From CAZGUG01 sp964625335 (GTDB lineage Bacteria; Bacillota; Clostridia; Ch29), in the NCBI GenBank assembly GCA_964625335.1, contig CAZVBE010000007.1, positions 25,779-89,778 on the forward strand: 64,000 nt of DNA. Direction: 5' to 3'. A program made the translations under genes and the position numbers. The notes under the pieces are model-generated. The model searched no databases. It was not told the DNA's origin and was given only the letters and a program-made list of their open reading frames with translations. Below, in pieces: positions 34,432-43,021 of this stretch. How positions within the stretch are numbered: the stretch's first letter is position 1; every line of letters starts with the position of its first letter.

Positions 34432-36039
34432 TCACCACACAGCCACTGATCCATCCGCCCTTGGTTCGGTTGCCCCCGCAAGTGTGCCGTCTTCCATATT
34501 CCATATAATCTGCCCCCTTCCAAAGGAAGCACAATCAAGCTGCGGCTGCACAACATGCCCTGCCCTTGCGAGGGATTCTGCCGCAGACCTTGGAAATTGC
34601 TGCTCTATATGCACCGTTTTGCCCTCCACCCACTGCCAGCGCGGGGCGTCCAGGGCATTCTGCGGATTCATTTTAAAATCAACTGTGTTCATAATAACCT
34701 GTACATGCCCCTGGGGCTGCATAAATGCACCCATAACCCCGAAGGGACCGACCGGTATGTCTTGTCTGGTCATAAAACCGGGTATTATGGTATGATAGGG
34801 TTTTTTCATGGGCGCTATACAGTTGTCATGGTGTTGGTCAAGCGAAAAACCGCTTCCCCGGTTATGCAGGCTTATCCCGGTACCCGGCACCACAAGCCCT
34901 GAACCGAAACCCCTGAAATTGCTCTGTATAAACGAAACCATATTCCCGTCACCGTCCGCAGCCGCCAGGTAAACGGTGCCGCCCCCGGGCGGAGTGCCCG
35001 GCCGTGGAAGCAGTGCAGTGTCTCCTATCAGGTTCCTTCTTTGCTTCGCATAGTCATCCGACAGCAGCCAGTCAACCGATACCCTCATATGCCCGGGGTC
35101 GGCTATATATTTCAGGCCATCGGCAAAAGCGAGTTTTACCGCTTCTATCTGTCTGTGAAATGTTAAGGCCGTATCCCTTTCGGTAAACTCAAACCCTTTC
35201 AAGATATTTAACGCCATTAAGGCGACCATCCCATGTCCGTTGGGAGGTATTTCCCACACATCATAGCCCCTGTAGTTTATCCTGATTGGCTCTACCCATT
35301 GGGGCCTGTATTCTTCCAGATCCTCTTTCCTCAAATACCCTCCGTATTTCCTGGAAAAACCGTCTATCCTGTTTGCCAGTTCTCCTCTGTAGAAGTCCTC
35401 TGCCTTAGTCCGGGCTATTGTCTGCAGTGTCCCGGCATGGGCCGGCGACTTCCAGGTATCGCCGGGCTTTGGCGGTTTCCCCGTCGGAGTAAAGGTTTCA
35501 AACCAATGTTTAAACTCTTCACCCTTAAGACAATCAGTATACAGAGCAAAGGCTTTGTTCCAGGCAGCAGCAACAACCGGTGACACCGGGCAGCCCTCAT
35601 AAGCATATTGGATTGCGGGAGCCAGCACCTCAGTAAGCGGCAGCTTTCCAAAACGCTCCGAAAGTACCGCCCATGCGGAGGGCGCACCCGGGACGGTTAC
35701 AGGTATCCAGCCGAACCGGGGCATCTCTTTATGACCCGCTTGTATTAGTTTCCCTGCGGATATGGCTTTGGGGGCAGGCCCGCTTGCATTAAGGCCGTGC
35801 AGTTTACCTTCGGTCCAAACAAGTGCAAAGGCGTCCCCTCCTATACCGTTTGAAGTCGGCTCCACCACCGTAAGGCAGGCGGCAGTTGCTATGGCTGCAT
35901 CCACGGCATTGCCGCCTTTTTTGAGAACTTCCAGCCCTGCCTGGGCGGCAAGGGGCTGTGAAGTCGCAACCATACCCTTTCTTGCATACACAGTGTTTCT
36001 TCTGGACGGATAATCGTACTTCATCGGGTCAAATTCCAT
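34432..36039 (-). CDS. Gamma-glutamyltransferase family protein
   Basis: An Ntn-hydrolase of 535 residues that processes itself into two subunits. The N-terminal part has GMVATSQPLAAQAGLEVLK, GGNAVDAAIATAACL and NGIGGDAFALVW, as in GGT. The autoprocessing site is the threonine in GGGTVYLAAADGDGN, aligning with the T of the usual TTHFxVxDxxGN motif but with V-Y instead of T-H after it. There is no signal peptide, so it should be cytoplasmic, unlike exported GGTs. A cephalosporin- or cyclic-imide-type relative is possible. The ATG at 36039 has GGAGG eight bases away. Confidence 0.92.
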   Translation of the reverse strand: MEFDPMKYDYPSRRNTVYARKGMVATSQPLAAQAGLEVLKKGGNAVDAAIATAACLTVVEPTSNGIGGDAFALVWTEGKLHGLNASGPAPKAISAGKLIQAGHKEMPRFGWIPVTVPGAPSAWAVLSERFGKLPLTEVLAPAIQYAYEGCPVSPVVAAAWNKAFALYTDCLKGEEFKHWFETFTPTGKPPKPGDTWKSPAHAGTLQTIARTKAEDFYRGELANRIDGFSRKYGGYLRKEDLEEYRPQWVEPIRINYRGYDVWEIPPNGHGMVALMALNILKGFEFTERDTALTFHRQIEAVKLAFADGLKYIADPGHMRVSVDWLLSDDYAKQRRNLIGDTALLPRPGTPPGGGTVYLAAADGDGNMVSFIQSNFRGFGSGLVVPGTGISLHNRGSGFSLDQHHDNCIAPMKKPYHTIIPGFMTRQDIPVGPFGVMGAFMQPQGHVQVIMNTVDFKMNPQNALDAPRWQWVEGKTVHIEQQFPRSAAESLARAGHVVQPQLDCASFGRGQIIWNMEDGTLAGATEPRADGSVAVW

Positions 36040-36117
36040 TCAGCAAATGCCTCCTTTATCCGGGGTATCGTAAAACCCGGTCCCCTGACTTACACCTTTC
36101 ATGCAATAACAGCCAGC

Positions 36118-36561
36118 CTAGGTTCTGTTGAAATCCCGTTTAAGCAGCAGGAGCTGCTTCACACCGTTTAACACCGCCTCGCAAACCACCGGAATCATGA
36201 GCCAAAGCGTACCGTTAAAGGGTTTGGCCGATCTTATAATTTCCGGTATTACCGGACCCAAATCTTCAGACGCAGCCACCGTCAGATGAGCCAAATCAGC
36301 GGGAATAACCACCAGCACGACAAAGCTTTCCTTTTCAGGATACAACGTACATACGGCTCTGCCGGATTTATGATACTTCACGTTCCAGCCCGGCTTGCCG
36401 GAACATTTACTGAAAGTAATTCTGGGAGATGCCTTAAACTCCTGCCCGATGAAGGTATTCAGCCCCTCCCACAAAACGTCCGCCGGTTTACTAATATATC
36501 CGGATATCTCATTGTATGTAGGCGCATATGATGCATCCAGAATTAAATCTTCCTTTGTCAT
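36118..36561 (-). CDS. DUF3788 family protein
   Basis: A 147-residue protein with DVLWEGLNTFIGQEFKASPR, FSKCSGKPGWNVKYHKSGRA and CTLYPEKESFVVLVVIP, matching DUF3788. Relatives are small cytoplasmic proteins often beside AraC/GyrI-type genes, as here. No function is established. The ATG at 36561 has GGAGG; the gene follows the GyrI-like gene on the same strand by 16 bases. Confidence 0.8.
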   Translation of the reverse strand: MTKEDLILDASYAPTYNEISGYISKPADVLWEGLNTFIGQEFKASPRITFSKCSGKPGWNVKYHKSGRAVCTLYPEKESFVVLVVIPADLAHLTVAASEDLGPVIPEIIRSAKPFNGTLWLMIPVVCEAVLNGVKQLLLLKRDFNRT

Positions 36562-36577
36562 ACCATCATCCTCCCGT

Positions 36578-37036
36578 TTATTTCAAAAGGAATACAACCT
36601 TTGTTAAAAGTTCGCTCTCGGGAACGTCCATCGGTGAATTGTAATAAAACTCATAGCATACCCCCGTCGGCGTATGACCGTTTTCTTCTATCCACCGGGT
36701 CATTGCATCATAGGCAGGTGCAATGTCACTGTACGGTCCCTTATGCATACAGGATACCTGCCTGCCTGCGGGAATTTCACCCGGTTTGATTTCCCCTTTC
36801 CCGGAAAGGGGTTTTGTCACAGGAAATCCCATCTCCACATCAAGGTCTTCCATATCCATATTATAGTATGCGGTAAAGGCTGCTTCCAGGGGTTTCTCTC
36901 CAATTTCGTTTAAGTACTTTATAATGGCCCCGTAGGCCCTTCCCAGTTCCTGCGGCAAATTTCCCGCCGCAGTCCTTTTGCGCACAGACAGTACCGGCTG
37001 TGCCGGCATCTCGGTTAATTGGAATTTGTAATCCAT
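36578..37036 (-). CDS. GyrI-like small-molecule-binding protein
   Basis: A single GyrI-like (AraC effector-binding) domain of 152 residues, with the two-repeat layout: MPAQPVLSVRKRTAAGNLPQ, then PAGRQVSCMHKGPYSDIAPA and EENGHTPTGVCYEFYYNSP. Such domains bind small hydrophobic molecules or hydrolyse cyclic compounds, and in regulators they sense drugs. It stands alone without a DNA-binding domain. Directly upstream is the WYL-domain regulator gene, with a long inverted repeat between them, and directly downstream is DUF3788. Confidence 0.88.
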   Translation of the reverse strand: MDYKFQLTEMPAQPVLSVRKRTAAGNLPQELGRAYGAIIKYLNEIGEKPLEAAFTAYYNMDMEDLDVEMGFPVTKPLSGKGEIKPGEIPAGRQVSCMHKGPYSDIAPAYDAMTRWIEENGHTPTGVCYEFYYNSPMDVPESELLTKVVFLLK

Positions 37037-37073
37037 TTTGCTATTCCTCCTTAATACTTTTTTCTGATTATAT

Positions 37074-37111
37074 CATCAGGAACATGACAGCTGTATGTCA
37101 TGTTCCTGATG
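37074..37111. repeat. Perfect 16-bp-arm inverted repeat at the WYL/GyrI boundary
   Basis: CATCAGGAACATGACA and TGTCATGTTCCTGATG face each other across a 6-base loop. It overlaps the last codons and stop of the WYL gene (stop at 37098) and lies 38 bases before the GyrI-like start. No T-run follows on the minus strand. Confidence 0.8.
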
Positions 37112-38039
37112 AATATTTTTTATATATTTTTTCAGCTATATCAGCCAGTACTGTACGGATATGAGGTGGGCTTACAACCTCTACCCCGGTCCCGAAGCTT
37201 AGTAGAAAGCCGTACATCCAGTTGTTCTCCGGAAGCAGCACTTTAACCATAATCCTTCCGCTCGGATCCTTTACCATTTCATCTCCGAACCATTCGTCTA
37301 TAATACCCTCCATCTCTTTTTCAAAAACAAGCTCCAATTGTATCGTTTTATCCATACCTTTCCACTCATTATCCTCCGGCAGCTTTTTTAGGGATGCATC
37401 CCTGGGACTAAACTTTTCATCCAGGATTTCCAGTTCCCTCATCCTTGTCAGTTTGAAAAATCGAAAGTCCTGCCTGAGACGGCAAAAGCCGTACAGGTAC
37501 CATTTTTGTCCCTTTAACACTACCGAGCAGGGCTCAACCCTGCGATGCGTCCTTGCACCCTCCGGGTCTACGTAGCCAAATCCAATCACCCTGTGGTTTT
37601 CTATTGCCCCCCGAATAACCGTCAGCCTATCGCGGACAGGCCCGTATCCACCCCATGGGGACAGGTCTATCACCAACTGTTTCGACTTGGAGTCTAAAAC
37701 GTCCTGCTGCGCCGCCGTCTGGGTATTCAGCAGTTTTTGCATGAGTATTTCATGCCTCGTATCCGGCATAGTGCCTGCCACGCCCCTTAGCATGGCAATG
37801 ATGGAGGCCATATCGTCGGGTGTTAGAATGCTTCTATCCAGGCGGTATCCTTCGGCTATTCCTATACCGCCGTTGGCCCCCTGATAGGTTACTATGGGTA
37901 TCCCTGCAAGGCTAATCGCATCCACATCACGAAGTATCGTCCTCTCCGAAACGTTAAACATCTCTGCGAGGTCTTTTGCCCGGACTCTTTCCTTCCTTAA
38001 CAGTACCACCAAAATGGACATCATTCTATCCAGTTTCAA
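37098..38039 (-). CDS. Transcriptional regulator with HTH_11 and WYL domains
   Basis: A 313-residue regulator. The winged helix (DRMMSILVVLLRKERVRAKD, then NVSERTILRDVDAI) lies in the first 55 residues. The WYL domain is at about 135-215, with the ligand-binding signature KGQKWYLYGFCRLRQDFR and the C-terminal WCX-like part. The TTG at 38039 matches the family start (KLDRM), with AGGAG ten bases upstream; the longer frame from a GTG at 38075 has no such fit. It may control the following GyrI-like/DUF3788 genes. Confidence 0.9.
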   Translation of the reverse strand: MKLDRMMSILVVLLRKERVRAKDLAEMFNVSERTILRDVDAISLAGIPIVTYQGANGGIGIAEGYRLDRSILTPDDMASIIAMLRGVAGTMPDTRHEILMQKLLNTQTAAQQDVLDSKSKQLVIDLSPWGGYGPVRDRLTVIRGAIENHRVIGFGYVDPEGARTHRRVEPCSVVLKGQKWYLYGFCRLRQDFRFFKLTRMRELEILDEKFSPRDASLKKLPEDNEWKGMDKTIQLELVFEKEMEGIIDEWFGDEMVKDPSGRIMVKVLLPENNWMYGFLLSFGTGVEVVSPPHIRTVLADIAEKIYKKYSSGT

Positions 38040-38258
38040 CCGATCATCATCTCCTGTAAAATTACGGCCCACCAATTTATTCTATATCTTATGTAAAATA
38101 CCTTCCGGTTTAGGAGAATTGTACTGTACCTCTTACATGCAGCCGCTTTTTCTAATCAAATTCTAATGATTTTCTAATTTTAGTCTAAGGATGGGCACAT
38201 ATAATTACTGCTATAGAACCCCGTGGATAACCGGGCAAAAAAATTGGAGGGATTATAA

Positions 38259-38723
38259 ATGACAATACAGATCGAACAGGTGGACCTTATTATGCAGAGA
38301 GCTAACGTGAGCTATGCGGAGGCTAAGGAAGCGCTGGAAAGGTGCGGCGGCAGTACCGTTGAAACACTGGTTTACCTTGAAAACCAGAACAAGGTCAAGC
38401 AAAAAAAACATAAGGAATGCGCACACGGCATGATGGATGGAGCCGCCGGCCTGATACGCAAGGGAAACCGGACAAAGTTCATAATAAGGAAAAAGGGAAA
38501 TGATGTTCTTAATATATCCGTCAACGTCGCAATTGTTGCCGGAATATTTGCGGCACCGGTCGCGGCAGCAGGTATAGCACTGGCGCTTTTAACCAGCCAC
38601 AGAATAAGAATAGAAAAGGAAGACGGCGCAGGTATACAGGCAAATGATATCCTCGATAAAGTATCCAATGCAGTGGAAACCGCAAAGGACAGTTTGTCGG
38701 CAAGCGACTCTGCCGCAGAATAA
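38259..38723 (+). CDS. UBA-like plus DUF4342 domain protein
   Basis: A 154-residue protein. Residues 5-40 (IEQVDLIMQRANVSYAEAKE, AL ERCGG) form a UBA/TS-N-like helix bundle, and the remainder (FIIRKKGNDVLNISVNVAIV, AGIFAAPVAAAGIALALLT) is a DUF4342 domain with a hydrophobic stretch. Such proteins are widespread in Clostridia with unknown role. AATTGGAGGG is the ribosome site. The gene lies just before the two-component system and on the same strand. Confidence 0.85.
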   Translation: MTIQIEQVDLIMQRANVSYAEAKEALERCGGSTVETLVYLENQNKVKQKKHKECAHGMMDGAAGLIRKGNRTKFIIRKKGNDVLNISVNVAIVAGIFAAPVAAAGIALALLTSHRIRIEKEDGAGIQANDILDKVSNAVETAKDSLSASDSAAE

Positions 38724-38803
38724 AAGGCATATACAACAACAGGTGCTTTTAGACTCAAAATAATGTATAATTTTGACCAGAGCCCGGTGAAGGGGGTCTT
38801 TCT

Positions 38804-39487
38804 ATGAACAGGGAAAAAATACTGATAGTCGAAGACGAAATCAAGCTCGCGCGGTTTATTGAACTGGAACTGCTGCATGAGGGCTATGAAGTTGTAAAGG
38901 TCCATGATGGGAGGGAAGGCCTCAAAAGGGCTGTCCAGCCGGACATATCCCTTGTGGTGCTGGATATTATGCTGCCGGTACTAAACGGGATGGAAGTTTG
39001 CAGGCGGATAAGGCAGACCTCGGATAAACCTTTGATAATGTTGACTGCAAAGGATGATACCATGGACAAGGTAATGGGTCTTGACCTGGGGGCGGATGAT
39101 TATATCACCAAACCCTTCGCCATAGAGGAACTTCTGGCCCGCATACGCTCCATCCTTAAACGCAGGGGCGGTCATAATGCCCATAAGCAAGGCTTAAAAG
39201 CAGGGCAGCTTGAAATTGACCTGGAACGATATAAGGTGTTTTACCGAGAGGAGCCGGTGGATCTGACAAAAAGGGAATTTGACTTGCTGAAATTCCTTGT
39301 GGAGAACAGGAATATAGTCCTTACAAGGGATAAAATACTCCGGGAAGTATGGGGTTTTGACTACGCCGGTGATACAAATGTGGTGGATGTATATATACGT
39401 TACTTAAGGAGTAAAATCGATCATAAATTCAATATAAGCCTTATCAGAACCGTCCGAGGGGTGGGATATATTCTGGAAAATGGGTAA
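38804..39487 (+). CDS. OmpR/PhoB-family response regulator
   Basis: A 227-residue response regulator. The receiver has the acidic cluster in LIVEDEIKL, the phosphorylated aspartate in LVVLDIMLPVLNG (near 55), T in MLTAKDD and K in ITKPFAIEEL. The C-terminal winged helix is of the Trans_reg_C type (VDLTKREFDLLKFLVENRNI, VVDVYIRYLRSKID). It overlaps the histidine kinase gene by eight bases, so they are a pair. Target genes are not evident; the DUF4342 gene directly upstream is one candidate. Confidence 0.95.
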   Translation: MNREKILIVEDEIKLARFIELELLHEGYEVVKVHDGREGLKRAVQPDISLVVLDIMLPVLNGMEVCRRIRQTSDKPLIMLTAKDDTMDKVMGLDLGADDYITKPFAIEELLARIRSILKRRGGHNAHKQGLKAGQLEIDLERYKVFYREEPVDLTKREFDLLKFLVENRNIVLTRDKILREVWGFDYAGDTNVVDVYIRYLRSKIDHKFNISLIRTVRGVGYILENG

Positions 39488-40721
39488 ACTCGAATCTTCG
39501 ACAAAGGGAATTAAGAATTTCTTTGTCACATTGTTTTCAATATGCAAAATTATGTTTAAAGGCCTGGCAGCTATATTCCTTATATTGGGTAAAGTAGCCG
39601 GGCTGCTGCTGTATCCCCTGAAAGGCATTGCCTCACAATTAAAAAAGCTGCTGCGCTTTTCACTCACCTTTAAGATTACCGCCACCTATGCGCTGCTGTT
39701 TACCGGTTTGCTTTTTTTGTCCAGCATGTTCATTGTTGCCGGAATAAGGTTATATCTGACATATAGCATAGGTATTGAAGATAACTATACGGGAATGGTA
39801 TTTGTAATACTATCCGCCGTAAATTCGGTTATAATAGTTGCCACCCTTGCAATAGGCTCAAGGGTAAGCCGCAACATGCTGCTGCCCATACAACGGATGA
39901 CAGACACGGTGAAGGAAATATCGGTGCGAAACCTGGACAAACGCTTGGATGTTGGCGGCGCCCACGATGAATTAAAGGACCTTGCCCAAACCTTCAATGA
40001 AATGATAGACCGTATACAAGGTTCCTATGAGCGGCAAAACAGGTTCGTGTCCGACGCTTCCCACGAGCTCAGGACACCGGTGGCGGTTATCCAGGGGTAC
40101 GCCGACCTTTTGGACCGCTGGGGAAAGGAACACAGAGATGTGGTAGATGAATCGGTCGGTGCAATCAAGGGTGAAACGGATAATATGAAGGAACTGATTG
40201 AAAAACTTTTGTTACTGGCAAGGGCGGATAAGAACCAGTTAACGTTAAAAAAGGAACAGTTTATCCTGGACCAGCTGCTGGAAGAAATTGCTTCTGAAAG
40301 CCGTCTGCTTGATACCGGCCATATTATCACCTGCCGCGTGGAAACTAAAGGTATAGAGCTTATCGCAGACCGCAGATACCTAAAACAGGCATTAAGGGCA
40401 TTTATGGATAACAGCATCAAATATACCGCCGCCGGTGGGTTGATTGAATTACTTGCATCGCAAACAAAAAAACAGGTAATAATCTCCATTACCGATTCGG
40501 GTATAGGTATCCCAAAGGAGGATATACCCCTTGTATTTGACCGTTTTTACCGCTCGGACGGATCCCGTGCCAAAGAAAGCGGCGGCCATGGTTTGGGGCT
40601 TTCCATCGCAAAATGGATTGCCGACAGCCATAGCGGAAAGATAGAGGTAAAAAGTACCGTGGGTAAAGGGACGAAAGTGTCGGTCCATCTACCCCGCACT
40701 TGCCTGCCTGACCGCGATTGA
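39480..40721 (+). CDS. HAMP-domain sensor histidine kinase
   Basis: A 413-residue membrane kinase. There is a long N-terminal part with a hydrophobic region (MFKGLAAIFLILGKVAGLLL), then two helices of the sensor part (ALLFTGLLFLSSMFIVAGI and VFVILSAVNSVIIVATLAIG), with only a short loop between them. A HAMP domain follows (LPIQRMTDTVKEISVRNLDK), then the phospho-accepting histidine in SDASHELRTPVAVI, and the ATPase N, G1 and G2 boxes (FMDNSIKYT, DSGIGIPKED, GGHGLGLSIAK). The external loop is too short for a classic ligand domain, so it may sense the membrane itself. Confidence 0.95.
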   Translation: MGKLESSTKGIKNFFVTLFSICKIMFKGLAAIFLILGKVAGLLLYPLKGIASQLKKLLRFSLTFKITATYALLFTGLLFLSSMFIVAGIRLYLTYSIGIEDNYTGMVFVILSAVNSVIIVATLAIGSRVSRNMLLPIQRMTDTVKEISVRNLDKRLDVGGAHDELKDLAQTFNEMIDRIQGSYERQNRFVSDASHELRTPVAVIQGYADLLDRWGKEHRDVVDESVGAIKGETDNMKELIEKLLLLARADKNQLTLKKEQFILDQLLEEIASESRLLDTGHIITCRVETKGIELIADRRYLKQALRAFMDNSIKYTAAGGLIELLASQTKKQVIISITDSGIGIPKEDIPLVFDRFYRSDGSRAKESGGHGLGLSIAKWIADSHSGKIEVKSTVGKGTKVSVHLPRTCLPDRD

Positions 40722-40770
40722 TATTCTTCCGTTCCACCTTTAAATCTGCTTACACTCCCTTGCGGGCATA

Positions 40771-40819
40771 AAATCAGGGGGACGGTTCTTGTAAGTCACA
40801 ACTCCCGTCCCCCTGATTT
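40771..40819. repeat. GGGGGACGGTTC dyad, REP-like, also likely terminator
   Basis: AAATCAGGGGGACGG pairs with CCGTCCCCCTGATTT over a 19-base loop between the convergent kinase and stalk-protein genes. Runs of A and T outside allow termination. It belongs to the same family as the repeats at 42760-42990. Confidence 0.85.
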
Positions 40820-40876
40820 ACTAGGCTAATGTGCTTTTTTGTGAGCACTCCAAACGGCGCCTGTGCCTGTTCCTAT

Positions 40877-42457
40877 TTAATCTGCCAGATCAGTTGAATA
40901 AACCGCCCCTTGGATGCTTTCCATGTAATAAAGTCTTCCGTCCTCTATGGATACGGTGTTTATGACGGCAGTATCCGAGGTTTTAAACACCACCCCGCCG
41001 TCCCTTTCCAGTACCATTATCCTGTAGGGGTTGCCGCTTTCCTCCTTAAAGGTGCATATTAGGTAGCCTTCTTCGGTTTTTAGGCCGGTTACACTGCCGC
41101 CGGGATTTAGTGAATCTTCTTTTCCGACGGCGTACAGCCTGTTATCGTCAGCATTAACATAGTATATGACGCCGTCCAGTACCTGGAAGTCGAATTCCCG
41201 GCTTACCGGGCCCTTTGTTTCCAAAAGGCTTTCGGTTCCCCCTTCCAGGGGCATTTGATAAAGGCCCCCGTTGCTTAGGGCGTATATGGTATCTCCATGG
41301 ATTGCAAACGAATTAACCCTAAGATCGCTTATCCTTTTGGTAGCATTGGTGTTTATATTGACACTGTAAATGCCGCTCCCGTCGGTTTCCTTTGTCGTAT
41401 CCACCGCCAGCACATAGACGGTGTCACCAATCAGGTATATGTCGTCGCTGGGGCTTCCGCCCTGGGAGCCGTCCTCCCTTAGCTCGTAGTCCCGGCCGTA
41501 CAGGCAGTGGGGGTTTCCCACCCTGCGGTATTCCTCCTGCCCCTCCTTCTTAACCATCAGGTTATTGTGTACCGGCGGGGACCACTGATCCACCTTCACG
41601 GTGATGTCACCAAAGGTCTTAAAGGCCAAATATCCCCTGTCAACCTCCTCGGTGGTTCCGTCGGGATTTAATCTTATAAAAAAGTCGGTCCCCATGGCGG
41701 CTCCGCCCTGGTGGTATTTCAGCCACGCCTCGCCGTTCCTTTGGGTCAGGCCGTAAAGCACATAGGAATCCCCGTATGTCCAAAGCGGAAGCTGGTAAAC
41801 CTTTTTTGTATCGGCTGGGTTTGCTACAAGCGCCCGGTATATGGCCCCTTCAGCACCGCCGTAGTAAAAGTGCCCGTCCGAGACAATAACCGGGCTGTCG
41901 GTATAGTCTGTCAGGGTATATTTATCAAGCCTTTGGTTTGACGAGTTTATCACAAGGCCGTCGGATGCGTCATACTCGTATTCCCAGCCCAGCTCCTCCA
42001 CGCAAAACCTCCAGGTCATCGGGAAATAGGTAACATCCCTAAACACCAGCAGCGGGTACTCTTCACCTGCGTTGTCCACAGTCTTCCCGTTTATCCTTAC
42101 ATCAAAGGAAGGAACGGTGGCGGTATACCCCGATGCGTTTTTGGCATTCCCCTTATAATCCCTGTAGGCCCCGGTGATGCCGGTCCTGTCTATGTCAAGG
42201 CCGCTGCCAACGTCCCACCGGGTTTCTATTCCCAAAAACCTGCAGTCGAAATAGGTCATCGGAAAATATGTAATGTCCCTGTACACTATAAGGGGATACT
42301 GCCGGTAACCGTTGTCCACCCGTACACCGTTTAGCGTTACGTTAAACCCTGGCAGCGAAACCTGCACCCTTTCCGCCGCCGCAAAGGCACCGGAGGGAAT
42401 AATGCCCGCCATAAGTACTACTGCAATTAAAGCCACAACCAGTTTTCTATTCACCAT
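40877..42457 (-). CDS. Exported protein: copper-amine-oxidase-like stalk repeats and DUF5050-like propeller
   Basis: An exported 526-residue protein: signal peptide (VVALIAVVLMAGIIPSGAFAA), then two related stalk units (VSLPGFNVTLNGVRVDNGYR... RDITYFPMTYFDCRFLGIET and VPSFDVRINGKTVDNAGEEY... FRDVTYFPMTWRFCVEELGW, abbreviated), like copper amine oxidase N-terminal domains of Gram-positive surface proteins. The C-terminal 330 residues consist of beta-propeller-like blades ending in FxIHGDTIYALSNGGLYQM-type units, as in DUF5050. Probably a wall-associated binding protein; ligand unknown. Confidence 0.88.
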   Translation of the reverse strand: MVNRKLVVALIAVVLMAGIIPSGAFAAAERVQVSLPGFNVTLNGVRVDNGYRQYPLIVYRDITYFPMTYFDCRFLGIETRWDVGSGLDIDRTGITGAYRDYKGNAKNASGYTATVPSFDVRINGKTVDNAGEEYPLLVFRDVTYFPMTWRFCVEELGWEYEYDASDGLVINSSNQRLDKYTLTDYTDSPVIVSDGHFYYGGAEGAIYRALVANPADTKKVYQLPLWTYGDSYVLYGLTQRNGEAWLKYHQGGAAMGTDFFIRLNPDGTTEEVDRGYLAFKTFGDITVKVDQWSPPVHNNLMVKKEGQEEYRRVGNPHCLYGRDYELREDGSQGGSPSDDIYLIGDTVYVLAVDTTKETDGSGIYSVNINTNATKRISDLRVNSFAIHGDTIYALSNGGLYQMPLEGGTESLLETKGPVSREFDFQVLDGVIYYVNADDNRLYAVGKEDSLNPGGSVTGLKTEEGYLICTFKEESGNPYRIMVLERDGGVVFKTSDTAVINTVSIEDGRLYYMESIQGAVYSTDLAD

Positions 42458-43021
42458 ACTACCTCCTTTGAAGACACGAAAGACACGGGAACGGTTCTCT
42501 TGTCTATTTCATTGCCCCTGCCGCTTTCCATCATCGTCCCATGAACACAGGGGCCTTTCCTGTTCTTTGCACACTGTACCCTTCATCCTTTCATAGTCGC
42601 CCCCGTTCCCTCTATAATATCACGTATTTGATATTATGTTAACCAATAGCTCCTGCCCGGTTGGCATCCCGGCCACAGGCCCACTGCCAGCATTTGGGCT
42701 CCGGTCCATAACTGCCACGCTTTTCAAACAGTGTACCTGTCCCCCCTGGCTTCCCAAACCACAGGAACCGTCCCCCTGGTTTAGCGGCTCCTGCCCGGTT
42801 GGCATCCCGGCCACAGGCCCACTACCGGCATTTGGGCTCCGGGCCAGGCCAACTACTGGCACTTGGATACCGGGCCATAACTGCCACGCTTTTCAAACAG
42901 TGTACCTGTCCCCCCTGGCTTCCCAAACCACAGGAACCGTCCCCCTGGTTTATGCAAACCACAGGAACCGTCCCCCTGGTTTCCCCGTCCTTTTTGCACA
43001 GCCCGTAATTTACATTTGTGT
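42458..43021. other. Repeat-rich intergenic region, no gene
   Basis: Between the stalk protein and the aminotransferase lie about 560 bases of repeats without a credible gene; open frames here are by-products of the repeats. Degenerate dyad remnants such as GGGAACGGTTCTCTTGTC lie at about 42486, and CAGGAACCGTCCCC recurs further right. Confidence 0.7.
42649..42981. repeat. Two long direct repeats plus a third partial, REP-like
   Basis: Copy 1 starts at 42649 (GCTCCTGCCCGGTTGGCATC) and runs to about 42784. Copy 2 starts at 42787 and runs to about 42952, nearly identical, with an extra segment of about 31 bases (GGCCAACTACTGGCACTTGG) in the middle. A partial third unit (CAAACCACAGGAACCGTCC) follows at about 42955. 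Each copy ends with CACAGGAACCGTCCCCCTGG, the same dyad half-site as at 40771. Confidence 0.85.

Noticed and set aside
42620..42862. 80-residue frame with repeated RSPNAGSGPVAGMPTGQE
   Set aside because: It is a by-product of the direct repeats at 42649-42981 and is also open on the other strand in the same region.
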